Assembly (NCBI GenBank): GCA_030142905.1
Contig: JASJOG010000015.1
Coordinates: forward strand, 1,307,001-1,371,000
Length of the DNA stretch: 64,000 bases
From: Heliopora coerulea
Lineage: Eukaryota; Cnidaria; Anthozoa; Scleralcyonacea; Helioporidae
Direction of reading: 5' to 3'
Part shown: piece after piece, positions 25,501-32,281 of the stretch
How the letters are laid out: each line of letters begins with the position of its first letter
How positions within the stretch are numbered: the first letter of the stretch is position 1
Notes under the pieces: model-generated
The model's input: only the letters and a program-made list of their open reading frames with translations
The model's database searches: none
Told to the model about the DNA's origin: nothing
Program-made: the position numbers and the translations under genes

Positions 25501-26437
25501 TTAGCCGATTTTTCCATAAATTTCTCCCAGTTCTTGATTTTTGCAAAATTCCACGCCAGTCGTTCACTTTATGATGTTTACGACCATTAGCTATGTTGTA
25601 TTAAAATACAAAATATAGATGTAGATCTCTGGTGAATATTCAATTACAGATGAATCAATAACCTAACAATAATAATAACAATAATAATGATAATAATAAT
25701 AATTGGAACGTTGGGCAATGTAACCACGACTTTCAAGTGTGGCTAAACAAGTTGGAAGTGACAATAAACTTGAGCACTATACAGAAAGCTTGTTTGTTGG
25801 GGTCAGCGTGGATAATAAGGAAGGTGATGGATATCTGAGGCCATATGAGATGGCTTAAAATCCACAAATGTGTCCGGTAATAACATTGAGAGCCGAGTAA
25901 TCTTAAAAATCAAATAATAAACATAACGATAATAACAACGACAACAGTTATTATTAATTATCATCATCATCATCATACTTTTTAATTCTTATTATCATTG
26001 GCGTTATCATTATCACTGGTCGTCATTGTCATCATCATCGTCGTCATTGCTGTCGTCATCGCCGTCGTCATCGTCATAGTAGTCGTCTTCGTCGATCGTC
26101 GTAATCGTCATCATCATCATCGTCATCGCCGTCGTCATCGTTATAGTCGTCATCTTCATTGTCAATGGTTGTCATGATCCTCATCGTCATTCTGATCGTT
26201 CCCTTCATCAATATTTTTCAAATCATTGCAATGAGTGTGCGTGACAACGTTAGTACACTACACTACCTCTATCCATTGTCTGATGAAATGGAAGATTAAT
26301 GTAAATATGTAAAATGAAATAAAATGAAATAAGATGAAATATTCGGATTGCGGATTACCTCTATCTAAAATCAAATTCAAAATTGCTAAACTCAGTAAAG
26401 AGCTCAGGAGAGGCCAATAAACTTCAACTTTTTTCAT
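3371..26437 (-). CDS. giant secreted mosaic gene: pseudo-astacin, 7 CAP domains, ShKT, three mucin-like blocks (multi-exon, 3' end open)
   Basis: Exons listed separately below chain into one reading frame. The start is an ATG at 26437 with a signal peptide. Exons are 26359-26437, 24761-24946, 24164-24281, 23617-23834, 22204-22544, 21507-21693, 20212-20555, 19803-19941, 18411-19535, 17621-17976, 16888-17026, 14819-16566, 13881-14019, 13616-13669, 12876-13231, 11232-12585, 10655-11001, 10104-10242, 9756-9809, 8806-8925, 6932-7281, 5963-6092, 5438-5476, 4897-4977, 4305-4334, 4049-4123, 3715-3792 and 3371-3436. Summed length is 8,392 nt (about 2,797 codons), ending in phase 1, so at least one more exon is needed. 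Each junction has gt/ag ends. Introns between modules are all phase 1, inside each CAP domain phase 0, and inside the pseudo-astacin phase 2. No second signal peptide or in-frame stop interrupts the chain, which argues for one gene; two or more adjacent genes remain possible. Likely an extracellular glycoprotein of mucus or matrix (inference). Confidence 0.75.
3715..3792 (-). CDS. giant CAP gene: tail mini-exon 5 (26 codons)
   Basis: 78-bp phase 1-1 exon beginning [20 protein letters not shown]; acceptor tatag|CGGATA, donor GCAG|gttggt. Acidic, no known domain. Confidence 0.55.
4049..4123 (-). CDS. giant CAP gene: tail mini-exon 4 (25 codons)
   Basis: 75-bp phase 1-1 exon beginning [20 protein letters not shown]; acceptor cccag|GTGTG, donor CAAG|gtagta. 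Confidence 0.55.
4305..4334 (-). CDS. giant CAP gene: tail micro-exon 3 (10 codons)
   Basis: 30-bp phase 1-1 exon, [10 protein letters not shown], acceptor ttcag|CAGAAA and donor AAAG|gtaact. A different acceptor would change the phase, so this is tentative. Confidence 0.4.
4897..4977 (-). CDS. giant CAP gene: tail mini-exon 2 (27 codons)
   Basis: 81-bp phase 1-1 exon, beginning [20 protein letters not shown]; donor GCAG|gtgagt. The acceptor may be three bases further upstream (exon start 4980), which keeps the frame. Confidence 0.55.
5438..5476 (-). CDS. giant CAP gene: tail mini-exon 1 (13 codons)
   Basis: 39-bp phase 1-1 exon, [13 protein letters not shown], with atag|GCGGGG and GACG|gtaggt. 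Supported by splice sites and phase only. Confidence 0.5.
5582..5868. mobile_element. palindromic PLE-like relic A with hammerhead-like core
   Basis: Inverted arms at 5582-5611 and 5839-5868 match over 30 bp with one mismatch and begin with GCCCAGC. They enclose a hammerhead-ribozyme-like motif on the minus strand (5657-5691). The sequence right of the right arm (TAATATTTGTTACG...CGCCTG) resembles the long end of elements C-E. It lies in the intron between CAP7 and the tail exons. Confidence 0.7.
5657..5691 (-). ncRNA. hammerhead-ribozyme-like motif (relic A)
   Basis: On the minus strand: CTGACGA, then a stem II of GTTACT paired with AGTGAC (one G-U), then GAAAC-GTC. This matches the hammerhead core CUGANGA...GAAA with a minimal two-pair stem III, as known for PLE ribozymes. 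The core is intact. Confidence 0.6.
5963..6092 (-). CDS. giant CAP gene: CAP domain 7, second half
   Basis: Phase 0 in, phase 1 out. [15 protein letters not shown] and [15 protein letters not shown], then FRDNVPAAG. Last recognisable CAP exon of the gene. Confidence 0.9.
6213..6800. repeat. inverted repeat pair inside CAP7 intron
   Basis: About 6213-6285 and 6721-6800 are imperfect inverted copies (GGCCATCTTGGCTT; TTCCAGATATGGAAATC against its diverged reverse complement). A fold-back element of unknown family; a shorter related piece is at about 8185-8210. Confidence 0.6.
6932..7281 (-). CDS. giant CAP gene: CAP domain 7, first half
   Basis: Phase 1 in, phase 0 out. Begins [21 protein letters not shown], then [20 protein letters not shown]. 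All four cavity residues present (LQHD, DEGENL, WYEEE, LHFTQ). Cluster [12 protein letters not shown] keeps the C-x7-C-x2-C spacing though the other residues differ. A long CT-rich tract lies just upstream in the intron. Confidence 0.9.
7373..7680. repeat. polypyrimidine (TTTC/TTCC)n tract
   Basis: About 300 bp of C and T with few interruptions in the intron upstream of CAP7. It holds open long artefactual Ser/Phe/Leu and Lys/Arg/Glu frames on both strands. Confidence 0.95.
7682..8805. other. intron between ShKT and CAP7, no exon seen
   Basis: Nothing coding recognised. It contains a poly-C run, a fold-back repeat fragment near 8190 and a dispersed repeat (about 8505-8582) whose inverted relative is at about 50990-51060. 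Confidence 0.5.
8384..8399. repeat. poly-C run of 16
   Basis: Sixteen consecutive C on the plus strand in an intron. Confidence 0.9.
8806..8925 (-). CDS. giant CAP gene: ShKT domain exon
   Basis: 120-bp phase 1-1 exon encoding about 40 residues with six cysteines: [19 protein letters not shown] then [21 protein letters not shown]. This is the ShKT pattern (C..D....C......G.C......M...C..tC..C), a common extracellular module in cnidarian and nematode secreted proteins and often the C-terminal partner of astacin or CAP domains. As a module inside a large matrix-like protein it need not be a toxin. It lies between CAP6 and CAP7. Confidence 0.85.
8926..9755. other. intron, no feature recognised
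   Basis: AT-rich sequence upstream of the ShKT exon with no recognisable exon, repeat or element. Confidence 0.5.
9756..9809 (-). CDS. giant CAP gene: 18-residue linker exon before ShKT
   Basis: 54-bp phase 1-1 exon reading [18 protein letters not shown], with ccag|GGACTC and AATG|gtaat junctions. It has two cysteines, which might pair with each other or with the ShKT domain. Confidence 0.6.
10104..10242 (-). CDS. giant CAP gene: CAP domain 6, second half
   Basis: Phase 0 in, phase 1 out. [15 protein letters not shown] and [14 protein letters not shown], then FMNNVMPPG. The GN of the usual YxPxGN is GG here. Confidence 0.9.
10655..11001 (-). CDS. giant CAP gene: CAP domain 6, first half
   Basis: Phase 1 in, phase 0 out. 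Begins [21 protein letters not shown]. First His (MEHD), Glu (EGENL) and last His (EHFVQ) are present; the second Glu is Asp (WYKDI). Cluster [12 protein letters not shown]. Confidence 0.9.
11232..12585 (-). CDS. giant CAP gene: CAP domain 5 second half fused to mucin-like block C
   Basis: 1,354-bp exon, phase 0 in, phase 1 out. The first 48 codons are the C-terminal CAP strands ([27 protein letters not shown]). The frame then runs directly into a Thr/Gly/Ser/Gln-rich block with about 36 copies of the heptad GQTGATA, ending in a diverged S/T/P/E stretch. Here the mucin is attached 3' of a CAP half, while in block B it is attached 5'. Confidence 0.9.
11530..12285 (-). repeat. 21-bp coding tandem repeat, about 36 copies
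   Basis: Heptad GQTG(A/S/E)T(A/T/P/S) repeated with mild variation. The motif is unrelated to the 18-residue and 15-residue repeats in the same gene. Confidence 0.95.
12876..13231 (-). CDS. giant CAP gene: CAP domain 5, first half
   Basis: Phase 1 in, phase 0 out. Begins [19 protein letters not shown]. First His (LVHD) and both Glu (EGENL, WYSEI) are kept, but the last His is replaced (YKTFTQ instead of xHFTQ). Cluster [12 protein letters not shown]. Confidence 0.9.
13438..13560. repeat. (TGAA/AATC)n tetranucleotide microsatellite
   Basis: Mixed GAAT and CAAT tetranucleotide repeats in the intron upstream of the CAP4-5 linker. A similar TGAA tract is at 23404-23460. Confidence 0.85.
13616..13669 (-). 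CDS. giant CAP gene: 18-residue linker exon
   Basis: 54-bp phase 1-1 exon reading [18 protein letters not shown] between CAP4 and CAP5. Splice sites are tag|TAAATC and GATG|gttag. Supported only by phase and splice dinucleotides, so it could be skipped or alternative. Confidence 0.6.
13881..14019 (-). CDS. giant CAP gene: CAP domain 4, second half
   Basis: Phase 0 in, phase 1 out. [15 protein letters not shown] and [13 protein letters not shown], then YISNVPPPG. Confidence 0.9.
14819..16566 (-). CDS. giant CAP gene: mucin-like block B fused to CAP domain 4, first half
   Basis: A single 1,748-bp exon, phase 1 in and phase 0 out. Residues 1-15 are a Pro/Thr lead, then 23 repeats of 18 residues ([18 protein letters not shown] type), then a diverged S/T/P/N stretch, then the CAP half beginning [16 protein letters not shown]. 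All four CAP cavity residues are intact (VDHD, EGENI, WYDEI, LHFTQ) and the cluster reads [12 protein letters not shown]. Unlike CAP1-3 and 5-7, the mucin block and the CAP exon are not separated by an intron. Confidence 0.9.
15281..16522 (-). repeat. 54-bp coding tandem repeat, 23 copies
   Basis: Twenty-three units of 18 codons rich in Ser, Thr and Pro. Two main versions, DTSSPTATP and DTSGTAATP, alternate over much of the array, giving a partial 108-bp higher-order period. The copy nearest the CAP domain is the most diverged. The repeat also keeps a long frame open on the plus strand, which is a shadow. Confidence 0.95.
16888..17026 (-). CDS. giant CAP gene: CAP domain 3, second half
   Basis: Phase 0 in, phase 1 out. 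[15 protein letters not shown] and [13 protein letters not shown], then YLENVQPTG. Confidence 0.9.
17431..17545. repeat. (GTT)n-rich tract
   Basis: Interrupted GTT trinucleotide repeat in the intron between the two halves of CAP3. Confidence 0.85.
17621..17976 (-). CDS. giant CAP gene: CAP domain 3, first half
   Basis: Phase 1 in, phase 0 out. Begins [23 protein letters not shown]. The four cavity residues are all present: LAHD, GEGENI, WYKEI and LHFTQ. The cluster reads [16 protein letters not shown]-rich microsatellite sits in the intron that follows. Confidence 0.9.
18411..19535 (-). CDS. giant CAP gene: mucin-like exon A (Gly/Thr and Pro-rich, 375 codons)
   Basis: One phase 1-1 exon of 1,125 bp with no globular domain. 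It begins Pro/Gly/Thr-rich, then has eight 15-residue repeats of the type [15 protein letters not shown], then a Pro-rich tail containing two copies of [12 protein letters not shown]. High Thr/Ser with Pro and Gly suggests O-glycosylation. It lies between CAP2 and CAP3 as a spacer. Confidence 0.8.
18937..19296 (-). repeat. 45-bp coding tandem repeat, 8 copies
   Basis: Eight units of 15 codons inside mucin-like exon A. Units vary at a few positions (TGAGTTF, TGVGTTS, TVAGTTS) and all end in a GGL/GEL/GDL-like triplet. Confidence 0.9.
19803..19941 (-). CDS. giant CAP gene: CAP domain 2, second half
   Basis: Phase 0 in, phase 1 out. [14 protein letters not shown] and [14 protein letters not shown] are the canonical C-terminal CAP strands, followed by FKQNVNPAG. 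Confidence 0.85.
20212..20555 (-). CDS. giant CAP gene: CAP domain 2, first half
   Basis: Phase 1 in, phase 0 out. Begins [19 protein letters not shown], followed by [18 protein letters not shown], typical CAP helix 1. Of the CAP cavity residues, Glu (SENL), Glu (WYNEI) and the last His (HHFVQ) are kept, but the first His is missing (KVIASPE where others have LxHD). The cluster reads [12 protein letters not shown]. Confidence 0.85.
20660..21030. repeat. (GGACAC)n-like degenerate hexamer tract
   Basis: Long degenerate run of GGACAC, AGACAC and related units in the intron between CAP1 and CAP2. Confidence 0.85.
21507..21693 (-). CDS. giant CAP gene: CAP domain 1, second half
   Basis: Phase 0 in, phase 1 out. 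It reads [15 protein letters not shown] and [17 protein letters not shown], equivalent to VVWK.T.EIGVG...VARYxPxGN, then a Pro/Ala-rich linker ([18 protein letters not shown]). The Asn of the YxPxGN motif is lost. Confidence 0.8.
22204..22544 (-). CDS. giant CAP gene: CAP domain 1, first half (degenerate)
   Basis: Phase 1 in, phase 0 out. CAP fold segments are recognisable ([19 protein letters not shown], then [20 protein letters not shown], then the CxxC-type cluster and IDHWY). The signature HN..R..HG is replaced by [10 protein letters not shown], the first cavity His is absent, EGENL has become EGQTI, and the exon ends SPDYMQ instead of HFTQ. It retains the C-x7-C-x2-C cluster shared by all seven domains. 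This is the most diverged CAP domain in the protein and lies next to the equally diverged pseudo-astacin. Confidence 0.75.
23617..23834 (-). CDS. giant CAP gene exon 4: degenerate astacin core, zinc site lost
   Basis: Phase 2 in, phase 1 out. It begins [18 protein letters not shown], matching the astacin GCySxVGR...Q.IsiG strand. Where active astacins have HExxHxxGFxHE, this reads [12 protein letters not shown]: all three zinc ligands and the catalytic Glu are replaced. The stretch from the Met-turn (SxMHY) to the end is deleted down to [14 protein letters not shown], which matches the C-terminal GLSEKDILQARKLYSC of the intact neighbour. It therefore cannot be a zinc protease; a structural or binding role is the alternative to a decaying domain. 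Confidence 0.75.
23930..24160. repeat. (GTGACA)n-like degenerate hexamer tract
   Basis: Degenerate GTGACA/AGTGAC units in the intron between pseudo-astacin exons 3 and 4. Confidence 0.75.
24164..24281 (-). CDS. giant CAP gene exon 3: astacin-like middle segment
   Basis: Phase 1 in, phase 2 out. It encodes [19 protein letters not shown] and then YIEFAYRG, matching the astacin segment with the W...TCIRF...YI.F..G pattern, including the first conserved cysteine. The splice phases equal those of the classical astacin exon layout (next junction splits an Arg codon, AG|A). Confidence 0.75.
24761..24946 (-). CDS. giant CAP gene exon 2: astacin-like propeptide and start of catalytic domain
   Basis: Phase 1-1 exon of 62 codons. 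The end reads [17 protein letters not shown], the recognisable start of an astacin (M12A) catalytic domain, where family members have RxWPNGVVPYVF. The propeptide part contains LFGNI at the place where active astacins carry the FxGD aspartate switch, so the zinc-binding aspartate is missing. This fits the loss of the zinc ligands two exons later. Confidence 0.8.
25062..25440. repeat. 13-bp minisatellite (GCTGTTGTGTTGT)n
   Basis: About 29 units of a 13-bp repeat with a few shortened units (GTTGTGTTGT) near the right side, in the intron between the signal-peptide exon and exon 2. Because the unit length is not a multiple of three and has no stop, all three plus frames stay open as Cys/Val/Leu strings; none is a gene. 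Confidence 0.95.
25660..26190. repeat. AATAAT, then ATC/GTC-rich trinucleotide tracts
   Basis: AATAAT run at about 25660-25705 and degenerate TCATCG/ATC repeats at about 25950-26190, both in the first intron of the giant gene. Confidence 0.85.
26359..26437 (-). CDS. giant CAP gene exon 1: start codon and signal peptide
   Basis: ATG at 26437 opens a frame of 26 codons with a basic N-terminus (MKKVEVYW) and a hydrophobic core ([17 protein letters not shown]), followed by a phase 1 donor (G|gtaatc). It joins in frame to the next exon, giving ...[12 protein letters not shown] chose this start because it is the only signal-peptide-like frame found upstream of the pseudo-astacin exons and its phase fits. 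The intron that follows carries the ATC-rich and GTTGT tandem repeats. Confidence 0.7.
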
Positions 26438-29021
26438 AATGAAATCCTAGAAAAAAAACGTGATCCTCAGTTACATTAAAAGTAGTTTATTTGACAGTTC
26501 AACTGGGGTTTTTTTATCGTATGAGTCGATGAGAAGTCACAAAGATCGTACTTTAGGTGAACTCATTGCTGAAAATCCTAATACTAAACCTCATAAAACC
26601 CCTCATGGTCTGTTGGTACTTTGAGTTTTTTGTTTTACCTGTGTTGTTTCTTAAGAAACAATATGGCGATAATTGAAGAGGTCGAATAGACGAAACTACT
26701 ATTAATCAACATTTTTAACTCTGTAGTGTGTAGAAAAAGAATTTGTATTAAACTTTATAATTTTTATGAATAATCAATGGGTCTTGTTCATTCTTAGAAG
26801 TAGAAATATGTTTAAAACCGCTTATTCCAGGCCGCTGCAAATTAATGCTGTCATCCCAGCTTTTTTTCTTATCAATTTTAAAGAACGAAACGCTGGAATA
26901 TTTCCAAACTCCTTGAAATCGATGGTTGATCTTTTGAAACTATTGTAGCGAGGGAATGGTAGGGCCAACGACGCAATTAAAAATCATATAAACTTACCGT
27001 CTCTATAAATATTTACGAAGATATAATGTAAGAGAACCAGAATAGATACGGAACAGCCATCCCATAACAACAGCTCAGGAAAGAAAACCATCAATACATG
27101 AAAACCAAAAAAACTGACACTGCTGAAGATGTCTTCCTTCAATGAATAAATCGTTGCGAGCCTTTATTACTTGTTACTTTTCCGATAAAATCCGGCTATT
27201 AAAACATTGACTATGTCAAGTAACAAATATATTTTAAGTAGTTAACGACAAAGTAGAATTGTTGTTATTAAATGTAGTCAACCATACAATTAACTCTAAT
27301 TGGTACCTGCAATAGGCAACTCAAGCAAAATTAACTATTCTTATCAGAGTGACACGCTAGAACTGATAAGCGCTGGACTATGACATTTAATAAAAGACTT
27401 AAATGTAAGTGGATGCAGGAAATGCAGCTTGACTACTGGCTAAGAAGATGTTGTGGGTGATAAGAACATCACTCATCCCCTCTAATCTCTTCAAAATAAT
27501 GGTTAATCAAGTGAATGCGTGTATGTAAATCTTAATGAGGGTGCCAACACAAGTCGTGGTAAATTGAATATCAGTTGTTTCAACATGTGTAATAATCCCT
27601 ATGACACTGCGGTTTGTTCTGGTCTTATGAAATTGGTGCAGACATGTGCACCAATACTGAATATTTTAACTACGTGTTTCAATCACGCTTTGAACATTCA
27701 ATGGTCACCGCTACCGATTAAAAAGCTTTCGTCTCGGAAGGCCGTCAAGCGACACAGGGAAAGAACATGTTGGATGGTGATGCATTTGAAAAACGGAAAG
27801 AAAAGGCTTAGGGGATGGCGGCAGGAATTCCACGACGCAGGGGCTAACTTCCCCGACAGGGGGGCTAAACCAGAGGGGCAAGGACCCCACCCCCGTTTAT
27901 AATTTCCTTATTTGAAGATCGACAATATGTTATTTTTCGCAAGAATAATCGCAACAGCTGACTAGAAACAGTTTACTTTTAGATTTGACGTGAAGAGGAC
28001 AGTCTATTATCTTTCTTGGCTAAATGAATAACAAGTGCTCATAGTTTGTACAATATATAAATGTCTTGTCGTAAGCAAAAATTTCGCAACTAATTGTTAA
28101 TTTTTCCCCGATAAGAGGGCCAAGGTTTCCGACTGGGAGCTGTAGTCCCCTCCCCCCTCTGACACCAGCCCTGAGATGGCTTGAAAACTTACATTTGATT
28201 AATTGAATAGAATATCGCCAAATGCCGGGCTTTTTACTTGTCGTTTATTTAGGCATTGTCAAATCATTTGTTACAGGAGAAATTTCTTGAATGAGTGCGA
28301 AAAAAGACGTTCGTTCTTCGAGCTCCTTACTTCACACTGTGATTGGTTGCTAGATCAAGATTACTTGCTCGCAATAGGTTGCTTGTCTACATAATAACAC
28401 TTAAAACCAATGACTTAAGTCACTTATTCTCAACGAACTTGCTAAAATCGATGTCTCATTTTACAAATTCTTGTTTAAATTATGTAGACGTTCAAACTAC
28501 CTGAAGAGTCCAACGTTTTATCAAAAATGAAAAGGCAAAGGTTTTTCATTGACTGAACATAGGAGAGGGCCAATGCTGAACAGGTTGAGGAATACATGGG
28601 TGAAGTCGTTTGCAAACTGACCCGGTACTACTACAGTTTTATAGGTAAGATCATTATTGAATAGTTATTTCCCCAGCATTACAAATAATTATGTATTATA
28701 AATAAATCGTCGTAACATTGAAGTTAAAGTTCCCTCCATTTTCTAAATCTCCCAGCTGCCTTCGTGGCATCCCGACTCGTGAAACTGTCTAAAATACACA
28801 AGAAATTAAACCTTAATTTTTTGGACCTATGCGATTTCATGGTCAAGCAGCAAGAAAGAAACCACTTATCTATGAGCTATTATTCAACACCGAAAGTAAT
28901 TTCAGCATGAACGTATTTATCTGACTGCTAGGGCCTATTTTTTTCACTAAGCTAAAGTGGTAATCTTGAATCAATGTTTTCCTAATTCAAAGACAAAAAG
29001 ATCTTTTCAATTTCCATTGAA
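26438..29021. other. intergenic region between the GLIPR2-like gene and the giant gene
   Basis: Should contain the promoter of the giant gene; no TATA box or other site could be singled out. An open frame at 27519-27902 has no recognisable domain and ends in a low-complexity G/C-rich stretch. Confidence 0.5.
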
Positions 29022-31633
29022 TTATCTTCTCGGTGGGAAGACGTTCTCCTTGAAATTGCCCAACATATTTCCCGCTGGACGGTAGCGGGCTACAACATAC
29101 GTGGCACGGCCGTCAGGGGTCTTTGCCCTAGCCATTCCAATCTCCTTTGAACCTTTCCACACAACCTAAAGATATGATAAAGGTATGAGATATTCATAAG
29201 TGAATAAAAAAGAATAAGTGAATAAAGTTAAATAAATATAAAATGAGAAAAGACACACCAACATACTTTTAAAACGTCTTTCAGATTTTTATAAAGATGA
29301 GATTAAAATTTAACAAGGATATTTATGAAATTGGGTGTTGCTGTACACATAAAACGTCACGACAGGAAAAAAAATCCAGACTGTATACAACCAGTTAATG
29401 CATAGAAGGTTATAAGTACCTGAGTGAAATGACCTGTACCACTTTTGAAGCTCGCGTTACCGTACCGGTAACTTTTCTCTTCACCATACCACATGTTAAT
29501 TGCTTCCTCGGCAGCATTCTCGTATCTGAAAATTAAGTTTAATTATGACTGTTTGAACGTGCAAATGAAAAACGTAAAGACCGACTGATTAACTCAAAGG
29601 AAAAGAGAAACAATTCCAGTAATGCAGGCAAAGTGGGAGTTAAGCACACTTGCACAAAGACGCAAGCAAACACAGACAAGCTCTAGATTGGAAAGGACGG
29701 AAAAGAAAAATAAACAGACAAACAAAAATCAAATAAGCGGACAGGTGGAAAAACGGATACGCAGATCTATGGATGGAGAAGATGAACGGAGGAAGGCAAG
29801 CAGATTGACAGATGGACAAAGAGGTAGGCAAACAAACAGAGGACAAATAGACAAGCAGACAAGCAGACAAACAGAAAAACAGACGAACAGACGAACAGAC
29901 AAACAGACGAACAGACAAACAAACAGACAGGGAATTGAGTAGACGGACTGATAGAAAAACTGTCAGACAAAGACAGATTTGTCACCTGCCGCTAAACATT
30001 GCCAGATTCTCGCCATCTCCTTTCCTTTGCTGGGAAGACGCATGTTGTAAGGAATTCTGCCGAGCAATTTTGTCCGCCCAGACTTGCGCATCTCGCGCCA
30101 GTTCGCTGTTCCAGCGCACCGCAGGAACTTGATGTAGTCTGCGATATTTATTGTGGACATCCACAGCTTGCTTTTCGAAAGATCCAGACGGAGCAGACGA
30201 CTGTTTTGACGTCGCTCTATCACTTGAATCACGTGGTTGGCTTTTAGTGTTCGATTTATCATTGAAGGATCTGGAGTTGCTGCGATCATTTCTCACATCG
30301 GAAATGTTGAGGGATTTAAACCTTGGCGAGGGATCTTCCCATTTCGTATCCTTGAACTTTCGGTTGGAAAATTGACCCAGGTCTGACGTGGTACCAGAAG
30401 ATGTGCTGGTTGACGAACTGGACGTGGTGTAAGTACTCTTCATAGTCTTGATTCCTTGGGGGGTCTGGATGCGAGTTTCCTTGACCACTACTCTAGTCTG
30501 AATGCCATCTGGATTTCCACTGGAGTACTTCACAACTCGAGACTGCTCTGTCGTAGATTTGGAGTCCATGAAAGATGGTGGATTGACATCTTTTGTTGAG
30601 CTGTAGAGATGATAGTTAAATTTCACAAAACAAAAAATGGCTTGCACGTCTCTATGCTTACATAAAAGTAATAATGTACTTATGTTTTTACTTAATAGAA
30701 ATTGATGTGAATAAGGAGACTTGAAAGTCATTCTTCAATACTCTTCAAATTCTATCTAAGTGAAATTCTTGCATTCTTGCAGTTTATTGATTTCAGTTCA
30801 TACATTACCTTGGGAAAACGTTTTCTCCGAATTTTCCCGTGATATTCCCAGCCGGACGATATCGGGAAACTACATAGGCACTTTTTCCATCCGGAGTTTT
30901 TGCCCTCGCCATGCCTACCTCCCTTGAGTCTTTCCAGACAACCTGTTAAACGATGCAAGCATATGAACACTTTGGAAACTGGAGAAATGGAGATAACTGC
31001 ACATACATACAGCGGACCGACAGAGATGCACACAGACACAAACTTATATAAATACATATATAAATACTTACATAAATACCTATATGAATAAATATACAAA
31101 TACACATATAAATACATATATGAATACATATATGAATACTTATATACATGCATACATACATAAATGCAAATAATACTGAGTTAAGAGCACTTCGCAATAG
31201 AATGAACAATTAATATGGTACATTTAAACTTACTAGTACGTCCATGAAACCATTGTTACGTGGTCAAAAATAGCGATTATGTACAAAGATGAGTATGAAA
31301 TGATCGAATATAGCTCATAAGTCAAACAAACTGAACAAGACTGTTGTAAAGCTGTCTCTAGTCGAGTTAACAATAATGAAAAATATCGTCGCGTTTCCGT
31401 TCCTAGTTCCTGGAATTTGGAACTAGTTCCAGGGACGTGGCTGCTTTCTAATAGCTCCTTTACTACAATATTTTTGGGCAACTTTTATCAAGTTATTTCA
31501 GAAGTTAAAATAAATTATACCTCTGTTTTCGTCTGTTTAGCTTTCTTATCCAAATCCCCGCCACTTTTGACTTGGTAGGAATGTCGCTCCACTCTGGTCT
31601 GCCAACTCATTCCTTCACCTTTCGCTTGTTTAT
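29022..31633 (-). CDS. GLIPR2/GAPR-1-like CAP protein, multi-exon, 5' end not found
   Basis: Exons 31521-31633, 30809-30942, 29986-30600, 29420-29525 and 29022-29165 (stop at 29022-29024) join in phase. The last three encode a complete CAP domain of the GAPR-1 type: [18 protein letters not shown], then [35 protein letters not shown], and [15 protein letters not shown] with [13 protein letters not shown], ending ENVFPPRR. All four cavity residues are present and the cysteine cluster of the giant gene is absent. Before it, exon 30809-30942 encodes a second CAP C-terminal half ([28 protein letters not shown]) but the exon spliced in front (31521-31633, ...[18 protein letters not shown]) does not look like a CAP half. 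A Ser/Thr-rich linker of about 150 residues joins the two. No signal peptide is visible; GAPR-1 relatives are usually intracellular and membrane-associated. Confidence 0.75.
29690..29940. repeat. (CAGACAAA)n-like tract
   Basis: Degenerate ACAGACAAAC/GAACAGAC repeats in the intron between the last two CAP-half exons of the GLIPR2-like gene. Confidence 0.85.
31035..31165. repeat. (ATAAATAC/ATATGAATAC)n tract
   Basis: AT-rich near-octamer repeats in an intron of the GLIPR2-like gene. Confidence 0.8.
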
Positions 31634-32144
31634 CTGCATCCAAGTTTTATAAGGATCATTGAATATAAATAGCGTAACTCGCTAACCGTTTGATTATTAT
31701 GAAAATTTTACATATAGGGGAAAAAGCTAAAAGAAATACTCAGTCAAGATCGACAGAAAAACAATGCCGTCAGCAAGAGGATATCTTCAGGTAAATCTGA
31801 GCCATATTTGAGGTAAATCAATGTTTATTAATTGGAGTGATTTTTTAAAAGCAGACGTGATATTTATTTAATTTCTTAAAATGTACCCCTGCTTTCAAAG
31901 AAACATATACTTACGAAAAGATGAAAATATATTGCATGGTAAAGAAGTAAAAAATTGACATTCATGGGTAAATTACGTGGGAATAAATCGAACTGAAGTC
32001 CATCTTTCTTTGTAATATGCACGAGTCGTCCCCGAGACGTTCCACGTGACGACCAGCTGAGATGAAAACTTGAAAATTCCAATCACTCCATCAGCAGTCA
32101 GATAAACAAACTACTTATTATGGATTTATCATGTCAGTTGTCAT

Positions 32145-32281
32145 TGATAAATATAATTTGTGAGCTTGGATATATGTTAAGATAGATGAATGATCTTCAA
32201 GCTGATGATCTTTAAATATCATTCATCTATCTTAACATATATCCAAGCTCTCAAATTTCTAAAATGATAAATATAATTTGT
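32145..32281. mobile_element. hairpin MITE-like element with 17-bp flanking direct repeats
   Basis: GAGCTTGGATATATGTTAAG... and its reverse complement form perfect arms of about 36 bp (about 32163-32198 and 32217-32250) around a short loop. TGATAAATATAATTTGT occurs at 32145-32161 and 32265-32281, flanking the hairpin. A diverged relative with the same outer sequence is at about 42635-42735. Confidence 0.75.

Noticed and set aside
25012..25590. 192-codon Cys/Val/Leu membrane-like frame
   Set aside because: Open only because the 13-bp repeat has no stop in any plus frame.
31966..32062. Possible minus-strand exon upstream of the GLIPR2-like gene
   Set aside because: Two frames are open between plausible splice sites but neither resembles a CAP half or known domain; insufficient to call.
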